Positions 1-7,203 are shown, numbered from the stretch's first letter. The stretch: DNA of 7,203 nucleotides from JBDHRG01 sp039807445 (GCA_039807445.1 JBDHRG010000192.1:1-7203); one strand, 5' to 3'. Program-made: numbers and translations. The notes: a model not told the origin generated them from the letters alone.

Positions 1-1182
<1,182 letters not shown>

Positions 1183-1188
1183 GGAGGT
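1183..1188 (+). promoter_or_regulatory. Strong Shine-Dalgarno GGAGGT for the AAA ATPase
   Basis: GGAGGT directly follows the methyltransferase stop codon, four bases before the ATG at 1193. It decides the start against the longer open frame from 1121, whose extra 24 residues are an arginine-rich out-of-frame reading of the methyltransferase tail. Confidence 0.85.
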
Positions 1189-1192
1189 CGCG

Positions 1193-2341
1193 ATGCTGAA
1201 TACCCTGTCGCTCACCGACTTCACGGCCTTTGCCGATGTCGGTCTCGCGTTCTGCCGCGGCTTGAACGTGGTGGTCGGGCAGAACGGAACCGGGAAGACG
1301 CAGCTCCTCAAGGCGGCGTACCTGATGAACCGCGCCTGGCCCGATCTGATGCTCAAGCGGACGGTGCTGTCGAAAAAGCGGGCCGAGGTGTACTTCGAGG
1401 AACGGCTGGCTGGGCTGTTCCAGCCGGTGAAGCTGGACAACCTGATCCGCCGCGGCAGCACCGGACCGGCGCGGCTCGCCGCCGAGGTGACGGCATTCGT
1501 GCCGGAAATCTTCATCGGAACCAAAGCGGAAGTCGCTGAACGGCTGGCGAAATTTCCGTTCGGCTCATTGCCGGAACGGCTGGATTGGGAGGTCGTCCTC
1601 GAGCCGAGCCGTGAGGTTGCGCTCGAACAGGCGAGCGCGCGCCTCGATGCGGCCATGATCCCGGACAGCGCGTCGGTGAATTTGTACGTGCCGAAATCGA
1701 TCTTCATTCCGAGCAAGGAGATCGTGTCGCTCTACGAAGGCTTGGTCGCGCTGCTCGAACGCTACGAGATCAAGCTGGATGCGACCTACCGCGATCTGGC
1801 CATTGCGATGAGCGGACCGGCGATGAGCCGTCCCGCGCTGTTCGCCGGTGTGCTGGCCGAGCTGGAGGCCGAGCTGGGCGGCGAGCTGCGTCTGGAAGAC
1901 AACCGTCTGGTTTTTGTCGCCCATGACGGCAGCCGGACCGAAGGCCCCCTGATGGCCGAAGGGTTCCGCAAGCTCGCGACCTTGCTGTATCTGATCCGCC
2001 ACGGGGCGATTTCCGGAGAAGGCGAAACGCTGTTCTGGGATGAGCCAGAGGCCAACCTCAACCCGACCTACATCCGCTGGGCCGCACGTGCCCTGGTTTG
2101 GCTGGCGCGTGCGGGTGTGCAGGTGATCGTCGCGACGCACAGCCTGTTCCTGCTGCGCGAGTTCGAGGTGCTCTGCCACGAGCCGGACCATCGAACCTTG
2201 CCGCAGCGGTACTTCGCCCTGTCGCTCGGTCAGGACGGCGTCGTCGTCAGCCAGGGCGATGCGATCGAGGATGTCGATCCGCTGCCGCTGCTGGACGAGG
2301 AGCTGGCACAGTCGGACCGCTTCATGCAGGCCGGGGATTGA
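1193..2341 (+). CDS. ABC/OLD-like AAA ATPase (no nuclease domain), probable defense effector partner
   Basis: This 382-residue soluble ATPase has the full ABC-type head. The N-terminal strand LNTLSLTDFTAF is followed by Walker A GQNGTGKT (residues 29-36). A helical and divergent middle region spans about 40-250. A signature-like segment EGFRKLATLLYL lies at ~256-267, Walker B with the catalytic glutamate and D-loop (LFWDEPEANLNP) at ~280-291, and the switch histidine in VIVATHSLFLL (H316). This is the arrangement of RecF/SMC/OLD-like AAA ATPases. OLD and GajA proteins carry a C-terminal TOPRIM nuclease; here only ~65 residues follow the H-loop, so that domain is absent. The next gene, two bases downstream, is nuclease-like, suggesting a split ATPase-nuclease pair comparable in logic to PtuA-PtuB of Septu (inference). 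Parts of this gene are less GC-rich than its neighbours. A non-defense SMC-like role cannot be excluded. Confidence 0.87.
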   Translation: MLNTLSLTDFTAFADVGLAFCRGLNVVVGQNGTGKTQLLKAAYLMNRAWPDLMLKRTVLSKKRAEVYFEERLAGLFQPVKLDNLIRRGSTGPARLAAEVTAFVPEIFIGTKAEVAERLAKFPFGSLPERLDWEVVLEPSREVALEQASARLDAAMIPDSASVNLYVPKSIFIPSKEIVSLYEGLVALLERYEIKLDATYRDLAIAMSGPAMSRPALFAGVLAELEAELGGELRLEDNRLVFVAHDGSRTEGPLMAEGFRKLATLLYLIRHGAISGEGETLFWDEPEANLNPTYIRWAARALVWLARAGVQVIVATHSLFLLREFEVLCHEPDHRTLPQRYFALSLGQDGVVVSQGDAIEDVDPLPLLDEELAQSDRFMQAGD

Positions 2342-2343
2342 GC

Positions 2344-2850
2344 ATGCCGAGCTTGACCGTGGACGGTCTGGACTTCGCGTTTCCCGAGGGCTGGCGGGCG
2401 AGCAGGTACGACGACTGGAGCTTCTACCGCAGGCGCTTCGCGCGCATGCGCGACGGCATCAAGGCCCTGGACCTGCTGGCGCTGAGTCCGACACGCACGG
2501 CGTGGCTGATCGAGGTCAAGGACTACCGCCAGCACGCCCGTACCAAGTCGATCGAGCTGGCTGACGAAGTCGGCCGCAAGGTGTTTGACACGCTTGCGGC
2601 GCTGCTCCCGGCAAGCCTCGGCGCCGACGACGCCGCCGAGAAGAGGATGGCCAAGGCGCTGCTCGGAGGCCGGGAGTTGCGGATCGTGCTGCATCTGGAG
2701 CAGCCCGCCAAGCACTCGAGACTGCGCCCGCGCGCCATCAACCCCCCCGATGTGCGGCAGCAGCTGCGGCGCGTGCTGAAGCCGATCGACGCCCACCCCC
2801 TGGTCGTCGAGAGGGGGGATATGGGCACTCTGGAATGGACTGTGAGCTGA
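2344..2850 (+). CDS. Small PD-(D/E)xK-like nuclease candidate
   Basis: The 168-residue protein starts at ATG 2344, two bases after the ATPase stop; a GGGGA at 2333-2337 gives a modest ribosome site. The key segment is KALDLLALSPTRTAWLIEVK (residues 40-59). It has an acidic residue on one strand (D43) and, 13 residues later, E57-V-K59 on the next, the D...ExK layout of the PD-(D/E)xK nuclease core. DYR follows. Later come a helix with LADEVGRKVFDTLAALL (~72-88) and a strand RIVLHLEQP (~113-121), consistent with the rest of an alpha/beta nuclease core. There is no signal peptide or membrane segment. Its position between an ATPase lacking a nuclease domain and a DUF499 ATPase suggests it is the cutting component (inference). 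It resembles conserved hypothetical proteins that I cannot name. Catalysis is inferred only from residue spacing. Confidence 0.72.
   Translation: MPSLTVDGLDFAFPEGWRASRYDDWSFYRRRFARMRDGIKALDLLALSPTRTAWLIEVKDYRQHARTKSIELADEVGRKVFDTLAALLPASLGADDAAEKRMAKALLGGRELRIVLHLEQPAKHSRLRPRAINPPDVRQQLRRVLKPIDAHPLVVERGDMGTLEWTVS
2796..2817 (+). repeat. Possible C5/G5 hairpin near the 3' end of the nuclease gene
   Basis: CCCCC at 2796-2800 can pair with GGGGG at 2813-2817 (inside a G6 run) across a 12-base loop, about 37 bases before the DUF499 start. It lies in coding sequence and no U-run follows, so it is not an intrinsic terminator. An effect on translation of DUF499 is conceivable but unproven; in DNA this GC-rich it may be chance. 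Confidence 0.25.
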
Positions 2851-2853
2851 ATC

Positions 2854-5670
2854 ATGTCGAACCTGAAACCCTGGCGCGAAGTCGCCGTACCGCACGAGGA
2901 CGTGCTCAAGGGCACCTTCCAGCAGGCCGAGTTCGCCGCCGACCTGTCGCGCGTGCACGACGGCAGCGCCGGGCCCGAGTACCAGGACCCGGCGCTGTTC
3001 TTCCAGCGCACCTTCGTCACCGAGGGCATGCGCCTGTTGCTCGACTCGGTGGTCAGGCGCCTCGCCGGGCGTGGCGGCGACCCGGTGATCCAGCTGCAGA
3101 CCGCCTTCGGCGGCGGCAAGACGCACACGATGCTGGCCGTCTACCACCTGGCTCGCGGCGCGGTGCCGGCCAGCGACCTGCACGGCATCCCGCAGATCCT
3201 CAACGCCGCCGGCATCGTCGAACTGCCGCGGGCGCGCATCGCGGTGCTCGACGGCATCAGGCTGTCGCCGAACCAGCCGCTGCACCGCGGCGGGACCGAG
3301 GTGCACACGCTGTGGGGCGAGCTCGCCTGGCAGCTCGGCGGCGAGTCGGCCTACGCGCGCGTGCGCGAAGCCGACCGCTCGGGCACTTCGCCGGGCAAGG
3401 AAGTGCTCGCCGCGCTGCTGGCCGAGTGCGCACCGCTGGTGATCCTGATCGACGAGCTGGTCGCCTACGTGCGCCAGTTCGAGGAAGGCAAGTCCTACAG
3501 CGGCGGCAGTTACGACTCGAACCTGAGCTTCGTGCAGGCGCTGACCGAGGCGCTGAAGGCGGTGCCGACCGCGGTGCTGCTGGCGTCACTGCCCGAGTCG
3601 GAGAAAGAGGCCGGCGGCCAGCGCGGCAGGCACGCGCTCGAGACGCTGGCGCACTACTTCGGCCGGGTGCAGGCGCTGTGGAAGCCGGTGGCGACCGAGG
3701 AGGCGTTCGAGATCGTGCGCCGGCGCCTGTTCGCGCGCATCGACGACCCGGCCGCGATGCAGGTGGTGTGCGAGGCCTTCGCCGACTTCTACGTCGCCAA
3801 CGCCGCCGAGCTGCCGAACGAAACGCAGGCGAACCGCTACCGCGCGCGCCTGGCGCAGGCCTACCCGATCCACCCCGAGGTGTTCGACCGTCTGTACGAG
3901 GACTGGTCGACGCTCGACAACTTCCAGCGCACCCGCGGCGTGCTGAAGCTGATGGCCAAGGTCGTCCACCGGCTGTGGAACGACGGCAACAACGACCTGC
4001 TGGTGATGCCGGGCAGCCTGCCGCTGTACGACGCCGATACCCGCAACGAGGTCGTCTACTACCTGCCGCCGGGCTGGGACCCGGTGCTCGAGCGCGACAT
4101 CGACGGCGCGCGCGCCGAGACGGCCGAGATCGAGCGCGACAGCCGCTTCGGCGCGATCCACGCCTGCCGCCGCGCCGCGCGCACGGTCTTCCTGGGGAGC
4201 GCGCCGACCACCGCCCACCAGACCGCGCGCGGCCTGGAGCTCGCACGGGTGCTGCTCGGCGCCGTGCAGCCGGGGCAGCCGTTCGGCACCTTCAAGGATG
4301 CGCTGAACCGCCTGAGCGAGCGACTGCACTACCTGAACCACGGCAACGGCCGCTACTGGTTCGACACCCGGCCGAACCTGCGCCGCGAGATGGAGGAGCG
4401 CAAGCGCCGCTTCGACGACCGCGACGACGTGTTCCCGCTGATCCGCGATCGCCTGCAGCGCAGCCTCGCGGCCGGACCGTTCGGCGGCATACACGTGTTC
4501 ACCCCGGCGGCCGACGTGCCCGACGACTGGGCGCTGCGGCTGGTGGCGCTGCCGCCGGACGCGCCTCACAGCCGCACCGGGCAGAGCCGCGCGCTCGAGC
4601 AGGCGGCGGCCATCCTGCGCGCCCGCGGCGAGCAGCCGCGGCAGAAGCAGAACCGGCTGCTGTTCCTCGCCGCCGACTACGACAGCGTCGGCCGGCTGAA
4701 GGACCACGTGCGCTCGCTGCTCGCGTGGGAGTCGATCGTCGGCGACTACAAGGCCAACCGCATCGTCCTCGACAACCTGATGGCGCGCAACGCCGAGCAG
4801 AGCCTCGAGACCGCGCGGCAGACCGTGCAGCGCACGCTGCGCGAGACCTGCAAGTGGCTGCTCGCGCCGCTGCAGCAGGCGCGTCCCGGCAAGGGCGTCG
4901 GCGAGCTGGTCTGGGAAACCTTCCAAGTCAACCCCAGCGCCGCCAACCTGACGCAGGAGATCGAGCGCGTCCTGCAGGAGAACGAGCTGCTGATCAGCAC
5001 CTGGGCGCCGGTCCACCTGGCGCGGCTGTTGAAGGACTGGTTCTGGAAGGGCGGCGCGCCCGAGGCCAACGCCGCCGAGGTCTGGCAGAAGACCTGCTGC
5101 TACCTCTACCTGCCGCGCCTGCGCGACGACAGCGTCTACCGGCACGCGATCGCCGCGGGCGCGCCCTCGCGCGACTTCTTCGGTCTGGCCCAGGGCAAGG
5201 ACGGCGAACACTACCTCGGTTTCGTGTTCGGCGAGCACACCGCGCCGATCGTCGACGGCGCGCTGCTGCTGATCGAGCCGGCGGCGGCCGCCGCTTACGC
5301 CGAGGCACAGAAGCCGAAATCCGTATCGCCGCCGACCGACGACTCGGGTGGCGATACGCCCGCAGGCGATGGTCGCGTGACGCCGCCGGTCGGCCTCGCG
5401 CCTATGACGCCGCCTCCGGCCGCGCCGACCGCCTCGTCCAAACGGCGCTTCTACGGCCAGGTCGACGTCGATCCGGTCCGCGCCAAGTTCGACTTCGCCA
5501 GCATCGTCGACGAGGTCGTCGAGCAGTTCTCGGCCAGGCCCGACGTCAGGGTGCGGGTGCGGATCGAGATCGAGGCGGAGACCTCGGAGCGCTTCGACGA
5601 CGGCCTGCAGCGCGCGGTGAAGGAGAACTGCAGCGTGCTGAAGTTCAGGAACGCCGAGTTCGAGGAGTGA
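2854..5670 (+). CDS. DUF499-family P-loop ATPase, anti-phage island component
   Basis: This 938-residue protein has the hallmarks of DUF499 ATPases. An N-terminal segment with LKGTFQQAEFAADLSRV precedes Walker A AFGGGKTHTM (residues 84-93). Walker B LVILIDEL is at 195-202 with D200 and E201, a sensor-1-like strand VLLASLPESE at ~241-250, and the helical FQRTRGVLKLMAKVV segment at ~357-371. The C-terminal half contains NRLLFLAADYD (~600-610). A proline- and glycine-rich linker (~822-862) leads to a small ~75-residue C-terminal domain. The ATG at 2854 lies three bases after the nuclease stop, so the genes are almost certainly co-transcribed. The ribosome site is weak, suggesting translational coupling. 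DUF499 genes recur beside DUF1156 methylases in defense islands. The biochemical role is not established from sequence; an ATP-driven DNA-engaging or remodelling function is inference. Two very long overlapping open frames on both strands here are GC shadows. Confidence 0.93.
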   Translation: MSNLKPWREVAVPHEDVLKGTFQQAEFAADLSRVHDGSAGPEYQDPALFFQRTFVTEGMRLLLDSVVRRLAGRGGDPVIQLQTAFGGGKTHTMLAVYHLARGAVPASDLHGIPQILNAAGIVELPRARIAVLDGIRLSPNQPLHRGGTEVHTLWGELAWQLGGESAYARVREADRSGTSPGKEVLAALLAECAPLVILIDELVAYVRQFEEGKSYSGGSYDSNLSFVQALTEALKAVPTAVLLASLPESEKEAGGQRGRHALETLAHYFGRVQALWKPVATEEAFEIVRRRLFARIDDPAAMQVVCEAFADFYVANAAELPNETQANRYRARLAQAYPIHPEVFDRLYEDWSTLDNFQRTRGVLKLMAKVVHRLWNDGNNDLLVMPGSLPLYDADTRNEVVYYLPPGWDPVLERDIDGARAETAEIERDSRFGAIHACRRAARTVFLGSAPTTAHQTARGLELARVLLGAVQPGQPFGTFKDALNRLSERLHYLNHGNGRYWFDTRPNLRREMEERKRRFDDRDDVFPLIRDRLQRSLAAGPFGGIHVFTPAADVPDDWALRLVALPPDAPHSRTGQSRALEQAAAILRARGEQPRQKQNRLLFLAADYDSVGRLKDHVRSLLAWESIVGDYKANRIVLDNLMARNAEQSLETARQTVQRTLRETCKWLLAPLQQARPGKGVGELVWETFQVNPSAANLTQEIERVLQENELLISTWAPVHLARLLKDWFWKGGAPEANAAEVWQKTCCYLYLPRLRDDSVYRHAIAAGAPSRDFFGLAQGKDGEHYLGFVFGEHTAPIVDGALLLIEPAAAAAYAEAQKPKSVSPPTDDSGGDTPAGDGRVTPPVGLAPMTPPPAAPTASSKRRFYGQVDVDPVRAKFDFASIVDEVVEQFSARPDVRVRVRIEIEAETSERFDDGLQRAVKENCSVLKFRNAEFEE
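5322..5358. repeat. Perfect 9-base inverted repeat in the DUF499 linker region
   Basis: CGTATCGCC (5322-5330) and GGCGATACG (5350-5358) are perfect reverse complements separated by 19 bases. They lie in the part of the DUF499 gene that encodes the proline-rich linker. The left arm overlaps GAAATCCGTAT (5316-5326), the reverse complement of ATACGGATTTC, which differs by one base from the inverted-repeat arm at the gene's end. It may be a small inserted repeat or chance. Confidence 0.4.
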
Positions 5671-5742
5671 TACGGATTCCAGGAATGTCGTGCGCATTGC
5701 GGCGGAGCTGGCCAATCAGCGGGAATTTTCTGGAACCCGTAT
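5670..5742. repeat. 13-base inverted repeat flanking a 47-base core, abutting the DUF499 stop codon
   Basis: ATACGGATTCCAG (5670-5682) and CTGGAACCCGTAT (5730-5742) are inverted copies with 12 of 13 bases matching. Some similarity continues inward: GGAAT on the left versus GAAAA on the right after inversion. The first base is the final A of the DUF499 TGA. The core holds weaker internal pairing (ATTG at 5696-5699 with CAAT at 5713-5716). No T-run follows, so this is not a classic intrinsic terminator. It could be a REP/MITE-like element, a long-stem mRNA 3' structure, or the scar of a mobile element. The repeat is plainly visible; its role is unknown. Confidence 0.65.
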
Positions 5743-5745
5743 AAA

Positions 5746-5761
5746 CCCCGGCGCGTCGGGG
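5746..5761 (+). terminator. Short GC hairpin after the defense operon (weak terminator candidate)
   Basis: CCCCG (5746-5750) and CGGGG (5757-5761) form a perfect 5-bp stem around GCGCGT. It lies 76 bases after the DUF499 stop. The following bases are GAGATCG rather than a T-run, so intrinsic termination is doubtful. Confidence 0.25.
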
Positions 5762-5786
5762 AGATCGAGTACGTGATCAGAGCCGA

Positions 5787-5995
5787 GTTCGATGGCAAAC
5801 CGCCGACACCCGCGTTCTGCGCGGCAAGTTCCCCCCGAGGCCGGCCCGCTGATGGGCGCAGCCGAGGACGACGCGCTGGCGTTCATGGCCTTCCCGGCGG
5901 CGCACCGTTACCCAGGCTGCGCTCGGCCAGCCCGTTCGAACCCGCAGGGGCTCGGCTTCAACCGGGTCTTGGCGCGAACCGATTTGCGGGCCGTC
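5787..5995 (+). pseudogene. IS256-family (mutator-type) transposase relic, C-terminal region, multiply frameshifted
   Basis: Three reading frames together reproduce the well-conserved C-terminal block of IS256-family transposases. Bases 5793-5834 read W...VLRGKFP. After a run of six Cs the frame changes, and 5837-5908 reads EAGPLMGAAEDDALAFMAFP then AAHR, matching the family pattern FPxxxxLMxxAExDVLAYMAFPxxHR. After another shift, 5917-5940 reads LRSASPFE, the counterpart of the family's HSTNPLER. After a third shift, 5960-5995 contains RTD (5975-5983), the counterpart of the RRTDVVGIFP segment. No start codon, N-terminal part, DDE catalytic residues or terminal repeats remain. Homology is from recalled family consensus, but the run AEDDALAFMAFP is highly characteristic. 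It cannot be functional. It marks past transposition at the boundary of the defense operon. Confidence 0.75.
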
Positions 5996-6045
5996 GCTGC
6001 GGCTGCTACATCGAAGCGGGTACGCGCGAACCCCGCGCAGCCCCC

Positions 6046-6050
6046 AGAGG
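6046..6050 (+). promoter_or_regulatory. Shine-Dalgarno AGAGG for osmF
   Basis: AGAGG ends nine bases before the ATG at 6060 and supports this start, which also places a signal peptide exactly at the N-terminus. Confidence 0.6.
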
Positions 6051-6059
6051 CACCTCCGC

Positions 6060-6977
6060 ATGAAGCGTCTGGCTCTCGCCCTGACCCTGTTCGCCGCCAC
6101 CGCCCTGACGCTCGCCGCCGACAAGGGGCCGGTGACGATCGGCTCGAAGATCGACACCGAAGGCGCGCTGCTGTGTCCGATGGTTCGCCTCGCCCTGCAG
6201 CACGCCGGCTTCGCGGTCAACGACCGCTGCGGCACCGGCGCCACCCAGCTGGTGCGCAAGGCGCTGCTCGAAGGCGAGATCGACATGTACATCGAGTACA
6301 CCGGCAACGCCCCGTACCTGATCCAGGGCGCCGACTTCCCGCCCGGCACCTTCAAGGATGCGGCGAAGGGCTACGAAGCCGCTCGCGCGGCCGACCTCGA
6401 GCGCCACGGCATCGTCTGGCTCAAGCCGGCGCCGGCCAACAACACCTGGACGATCGCGCTGCCGAAGACGCTGGCCGAGGCCGAGGGCCTGGCTTCGATG
6501 GCGGATCTGGCCGCCTACGTCAACGCCGGCAAGCCGTTCAAGCTGGTGGCGAGCCAGGAGTTCGTCGACCGCGAAGACACGCTGAAGACCTTCGAGCGCA
6601 CCTACGGCTTCAAGGTGAAGCCCGAGCAGCTGATCATCGTGCCCGGCGGCAACACCGCGCAGACCGAAACCGCCGCGGCACAGGGCACCAGCGGCGCCAA
6701 CGCGGCGATGGCGTACGGCACCGACGGCCAGCTCGACGCGCTCGGGCTGAAGGCGATGAGCGACCCGGCGGGCGCGATGGAAGTCTACCAGCCGCTGCTG
6801 ACCGTGCGCCGTGCGGTGATCGAGCGCTACCCCGAGATCCGCACGGTCGTCGAGCCGGTCTTCGCGACGCTCGATGCGCCCACGCTGTCGCGGCTCAATG
6901 CGCAGATCGTCGTCGGCGGCCAACCCGGCGCCGCGGTCGCCGAGGCTTACCTGAAGCGCCAAGGCTTCCTGAAGTGA
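6060..6977 (+). CDS. osmF: Osmoprotectant ABC transporter periplasmic binding protein (OsmF/YehZ family)
   Basis: This 305-residue protein has the same length as E. coli YehZ/OsmF as I recall it. Residues 1-20 are a signal peptide: MKR, a hydrophobic core, then LAA before DKG. The mature protein follows YehZ closely: GSKIDTEGALL (28-38), IEYTGN (78-83), KPAPANNTWTIALP (122-135), AYGFK-like TYGFKVKPEQL (181-191) and NAAMAYGTDG (214-223). It should capture glycine betaine or a related quaternary ammonium compound in the periplasm and deliver it to the membrane permease encoded next. In E. coli the order is yehZ-yehY-yehX-yehW and the binding protein has low affinity; the same order appears to begin here, since the GTG of a permease overlaps this stop codon. 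Substrate is inferred by family. One cysteine pair (C39, C57) lies in the mature protein. It is functionally unrelated to the upstream defense genes. Confidence 0.93.
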   Translation: MKRLALALTLFAATALTLAADKGPVTIGSKIDTEGALLCPMVRLALQHAGFAVNDRCGTGATQLVRKALLEGEIDMYIEYTGNAPYLIQGADFPPGTFKDAAKGYEAARAADLERHGIVWLKPAPANNTWTIALPKTLAEAEGLASMADLAAYVNAGKPFKLVASQEFVDREDTLKTFERTYGFKVKPEQLIIVPGGNTAQTETAAAQGTSGANAAMAYGTDGQLDALGLKAMSDPAGAMEVYQPLLTVRRAVIERYPEIRTVVEPVFATLDAPTLSRLNAQIVVGGQPGAAVAEAYLKRQGFLK

Positions 6978-7203
6978 GCCCGCGCGCGTCCGCCCCGGGC
7001 GGCGTGCTCGCGCGGCCCGACGCCATCGCGCTGCTCGGCGCGGCGCTGGGGCTGGTTTCGCTGGCACTGCCCTGCTTCGTGCTGCGCGCCAGCCGCGTGG
7101 CGCCGGTCGGCGAAGCCGTCGGGCTCGTCGAGCTCGTCCACCCGAGCGGCTGGCTGGCGCTGGCGGGCTGGCTGGGAGTGGCGGCGGCCGCCTGGCTGCC
7201 GCC
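6974..7203 (+). CDS. Osmoprotectant ABC transporter permease, N-terminal part (YehY-like; 3' truncated)
   Basis: The frame opens with GTG at 6974, overlapping the osmF stop as GTGA, with a weak AAGG ten bases upstream, and runs off the window after 76 codons. The visible part has a hydrophobic segment at about residues 16-37 (DAIALLGAALGLVSLALPCF) and the start of a second from ~60 (WLALAGWLGVAAAAWLP), consistent with an inner-membrane protein. YehY-type permeases begin with such a helix and lie directly after the binding protein. The position and tight overlap, more than the sequence, support the call. An alternative in-frame GTG at 7004 would remove ten residues. Confidence 0.75.
   Translation, partial: MSPRASAPGGVLARPDAIALLGAALGLVSLALPCFVLRASRVAPVGEAVGLVELVHPSGWLALAGWLGVAAAAWLP

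Larger units (their letters stand above)
5671..6059. other. 389-base junction between the defense operon and the transporter operon
   Basis: No intact gene is present. From left to right it holds the inverted repeat, a short GC hairpin, a frameshifted IS256-family transposase relic, and about 60 bases leading to osmF. The plus-strand open frame from GTG 5773 and the minus-strand frame from ~6355 to 5777 have arginine/proline/alanine-rich composition and are not believable genes. I saw no tRNA, no direct-repeat attachment site and no convincing promoter. Confidence 0.75.

Noticed and set aside
4285..4302. 18-base identity GGCACCTTCAAGGATGCG shared with 6345-6362
   Set aside because: Both encode the same short peptide (GTFKDA) with host-preferred codons in unrelated proteins, and flanking sequence does not match, so chance is sufficient.
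3586..5715. 709-codon minus-strand open frame opposite DUF499
   Set aside because: Its composition (rich in R, V, L, H, Q, A repeats with no motif) is that of an antisense GC shadow. The plus-strand protein has clear Walker motifs and proper operon spacing.
2835..5744. 969-codon plus-strand frame overlapping DUF499 in another frame
   Set aside because: It is dominated by arginine, alanine and glycine with no recognisable domain, as expected from a shifted reading of a GC-rich gene.
5740..5745. TATAAA as a possible -10 element for osmF
   Set aside because: No -35-like sequence lies at suitable spacing, it is more than 300 bases from the gene, and it overlaps the edge of the inverted repeat.
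5671..6059. CRISPR array, tRNA or attachment site at the island edge
   Set aside because: No regularly spaced direct repeats, no tRNA-like cloverleaf and no direct repeat flanking the operon were seen within the window.
5773..6063. 96-codon plus-strand frame in the intergenic region
   Set aside because: It is a mixture of out-of-frame transposase relic and leader sequence. Only LRSASPFE within it is meaningful, and that belongs to the decayed IS256 transposase.

Overview
The window is very GC-rich, has tightly packed genes and uses a GTG start in one of them. Its OsmF/YehZ-type osmoprotectant transporter resembles those of Gram-negative bacteria. Together this suggests a high-GC proteobacterium, plausibly a betaproteobacterium, but no rRNA or lineage marker is present and the taxonomy is inference.

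Bases 1-5670 are the 3' part of a four-gene, same-strand operon with gaps of 2-10 bases. The genes are: (1) the C-terminal ~393 residues of a DUF1156-type adenine-specific DNA methyltransferase, with its DPPY motif at the left edge; (2) a 382-residue ABC/OLD-like AAA ATPase without a nuclease domain; (3) a 168-residue protein with a PD-(D/E)xK-like nuclease signature; (4) a 938-residue DUF499 P-loop ATPase. DUF1156 methylases and DUF499 ATPases are recurrent partners in anti-phage islands related to DISARM-like arrays. The ATPase-nuclease pair between them looks like an embedded effector module and is the most interesting item here. Any helicase or further components would have to lie left of the window, because the operon ends with DUF499.

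Bases 5671-6059 hold no intact gene. They begin with a 13-base inverted repeat (12/13 match) that starts on the last base of the DUF499 stop codon. They continue with a small GC hairpin and then a frameshifted relic of the C-terminal part of an IS256-family transposase. This looks like the scarred right edge of the defense island.

From 6060 onward a housekeeping-type transport operon begins: a periplasmic glycine-betaine/osmoprotectant binding protein of the OsmF/YehZ family, overlapped by the GTG start of a membrane permease (YehY-like position) that runs off the window.

Functional model (inference): the methyltransferase marks self DNA, DUF499 supplies a large ATP-driven component, and the ATPase-nuclease pair attacks unmarked or invading DNA. 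The transporter genes are unrelated neighbours.
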